Source: Salinilacustrithrix sp034522155 (GTDB lineage Bacteria > Actinomycetota > Acidimicrobiia > Acidimicrobiales > Salinilacustritrichaceae). Taken from it: a stretch of DNA of 64,000 nucleotides. A program made the position numbers and the translations under genes. The DNA lies in NCBI GenBank assembly GCA_034522155.1, contig JAXHLP010000006.1, positions 372,001 to 436,000 of the forward strand, given 5' to 3'. The notes beneath the pieces were generated by a model, which was given only the letters and a program-made list of their open reading frames with translations, was not told the origin of the DNA and did not search any database. This document shows positions 63,887 to 64,000 of the stretch, piece after piece; the stretch's first letter is position 1, and each line of letters starts with the position of its first letter.

Positions 63887-64000
63887 TCAGCTGGCGAGCG
63901 CCGACTGCACCGCCCGTACGACGTCGTCGCGATCGGCGATGCTGTCCTCGGCGAGCCGTCGGCGGTCGTACATGCGCAGACGTCCGAACACGCGCCGGGC
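63887..64000 (-). CDS. C-terminal end of an unidentified protein, cut by the window edge
   Basis: Reading in from the right edge, the minus frame gives VFGRLRMYDRRRLAEDSIAD, then RDDVVRAVQSALAS and a TGA at 63889-63887. Thirty-seven codons are visible. The amphipathic helical character and the tail-to-tail position with the IclR gene fit a real gene end, but no family can be named. Confidence 0.4.
   Translation of the reverse strand, partial: ARRVFGRLRMYDRRRLAEDSIADRDDVVRAVQSALAS

Overview
The window is high-GC DNA (about 70 % by eye) with actinobacterial gene content: F420/flavin-dependent luciferase-like oxidoreductases, homodimeric AceE, an IclR regulator divergent from leuCD, MutY, a SUF-only Fe-S system with SufU, and many short ATGA overlaps between genes. 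It best fits the class Acidimicrobiia (Ilumatobacter-like). That placement is an inference from gene content, not from a marker gene. No rRNA, tRNA, CRISPR array, IS element or replication origin was found.

Layout. 1-3.1 kb: a minus-strand operon (epoxide-hydrolase-like enzyme, luciferase-like oxidoreductase, zinc dehydrogenase) with a recognisable promoter. 3.2-6.2 kb: two divergent AMP-forming acyl-CoA ligases. 6.2-12.9 kb: CorA, a membrane HExxH protein, two more luciferase-like oxidoreductases, class I fumarase and a thioredoxin-like protein. 12.9-15.6 kb: a damaged DUF2269-like membrane gene, an eIF-2B-like protein, a PPOX protein and a GT2 transferase. 15.7-18.5 kb: a divergent pair resembling methylsuccinyl-CoA dehydrogenase and mesaconyl-CoA hydratase, two steps of the ethylmalonyl-CoA pathway.

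17.5-33.4 kb: every gene carries single-base frame changes. They include mutY, two ABC exporter halves, sufB, a penicillin acylase and sufD. Sequence between the frame changes is well conserved, so uncorrected sequencing or assembly indels are the likely cause, not decay. Within this block lies a UGSC-family gene with an in-frame TGA followed at 11 nt by a hairpin that fits the bacterial SECIS rules. It is a probable selenoprotein, and sits directly downstream of a thioredoxin-fusion gene in the same operon.

33.4-40 kb: the frames become clean. The sufD-Rieske ferredoxin-sufC end of the SUF operon is followed by an EAL-GAF-GGDEF protein, a pterin dehydratase, and a second SUF operon (sufC2-sufS-sufU) beside tatA. 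40-47.3 kb: metallo-beta-lactamase-fold hydrolases, a PIN toxin-antitoxin pair, an acyl-CoA dehydrogenase, an RNA-structure-rich intergenic stretch, a 14-codon ORF with an extended Shine-Dalgarno, and an HhH-GPD glycosylase. 47.4-51.8 kb: aceE, an RNase H-SLOG fusion and a J-domain protein. 51.8-58.1 kb: hyuAB, whose 3' end recurs twice as short remnants flanking a VapBC-type module and an asparagine-synthase-like gene. This marks an insertion or recombination hot spot. 58.1-64 kb: a cellulose-synthase-like transferase with PilZ, an SDR dehydrogenase, and leuCD divergent from an IclR regulator with an operator between them.

Metabolically the window points to acyl-CoA and short-chain acid catabolism (CoA ligases, acyl-CoA dehydrogenases, an SDR, mesaconyl-CoA hydratase, fumarase, AceE), Fe-S cluster supply by SUF, and thiol/selenol redox chemistry.
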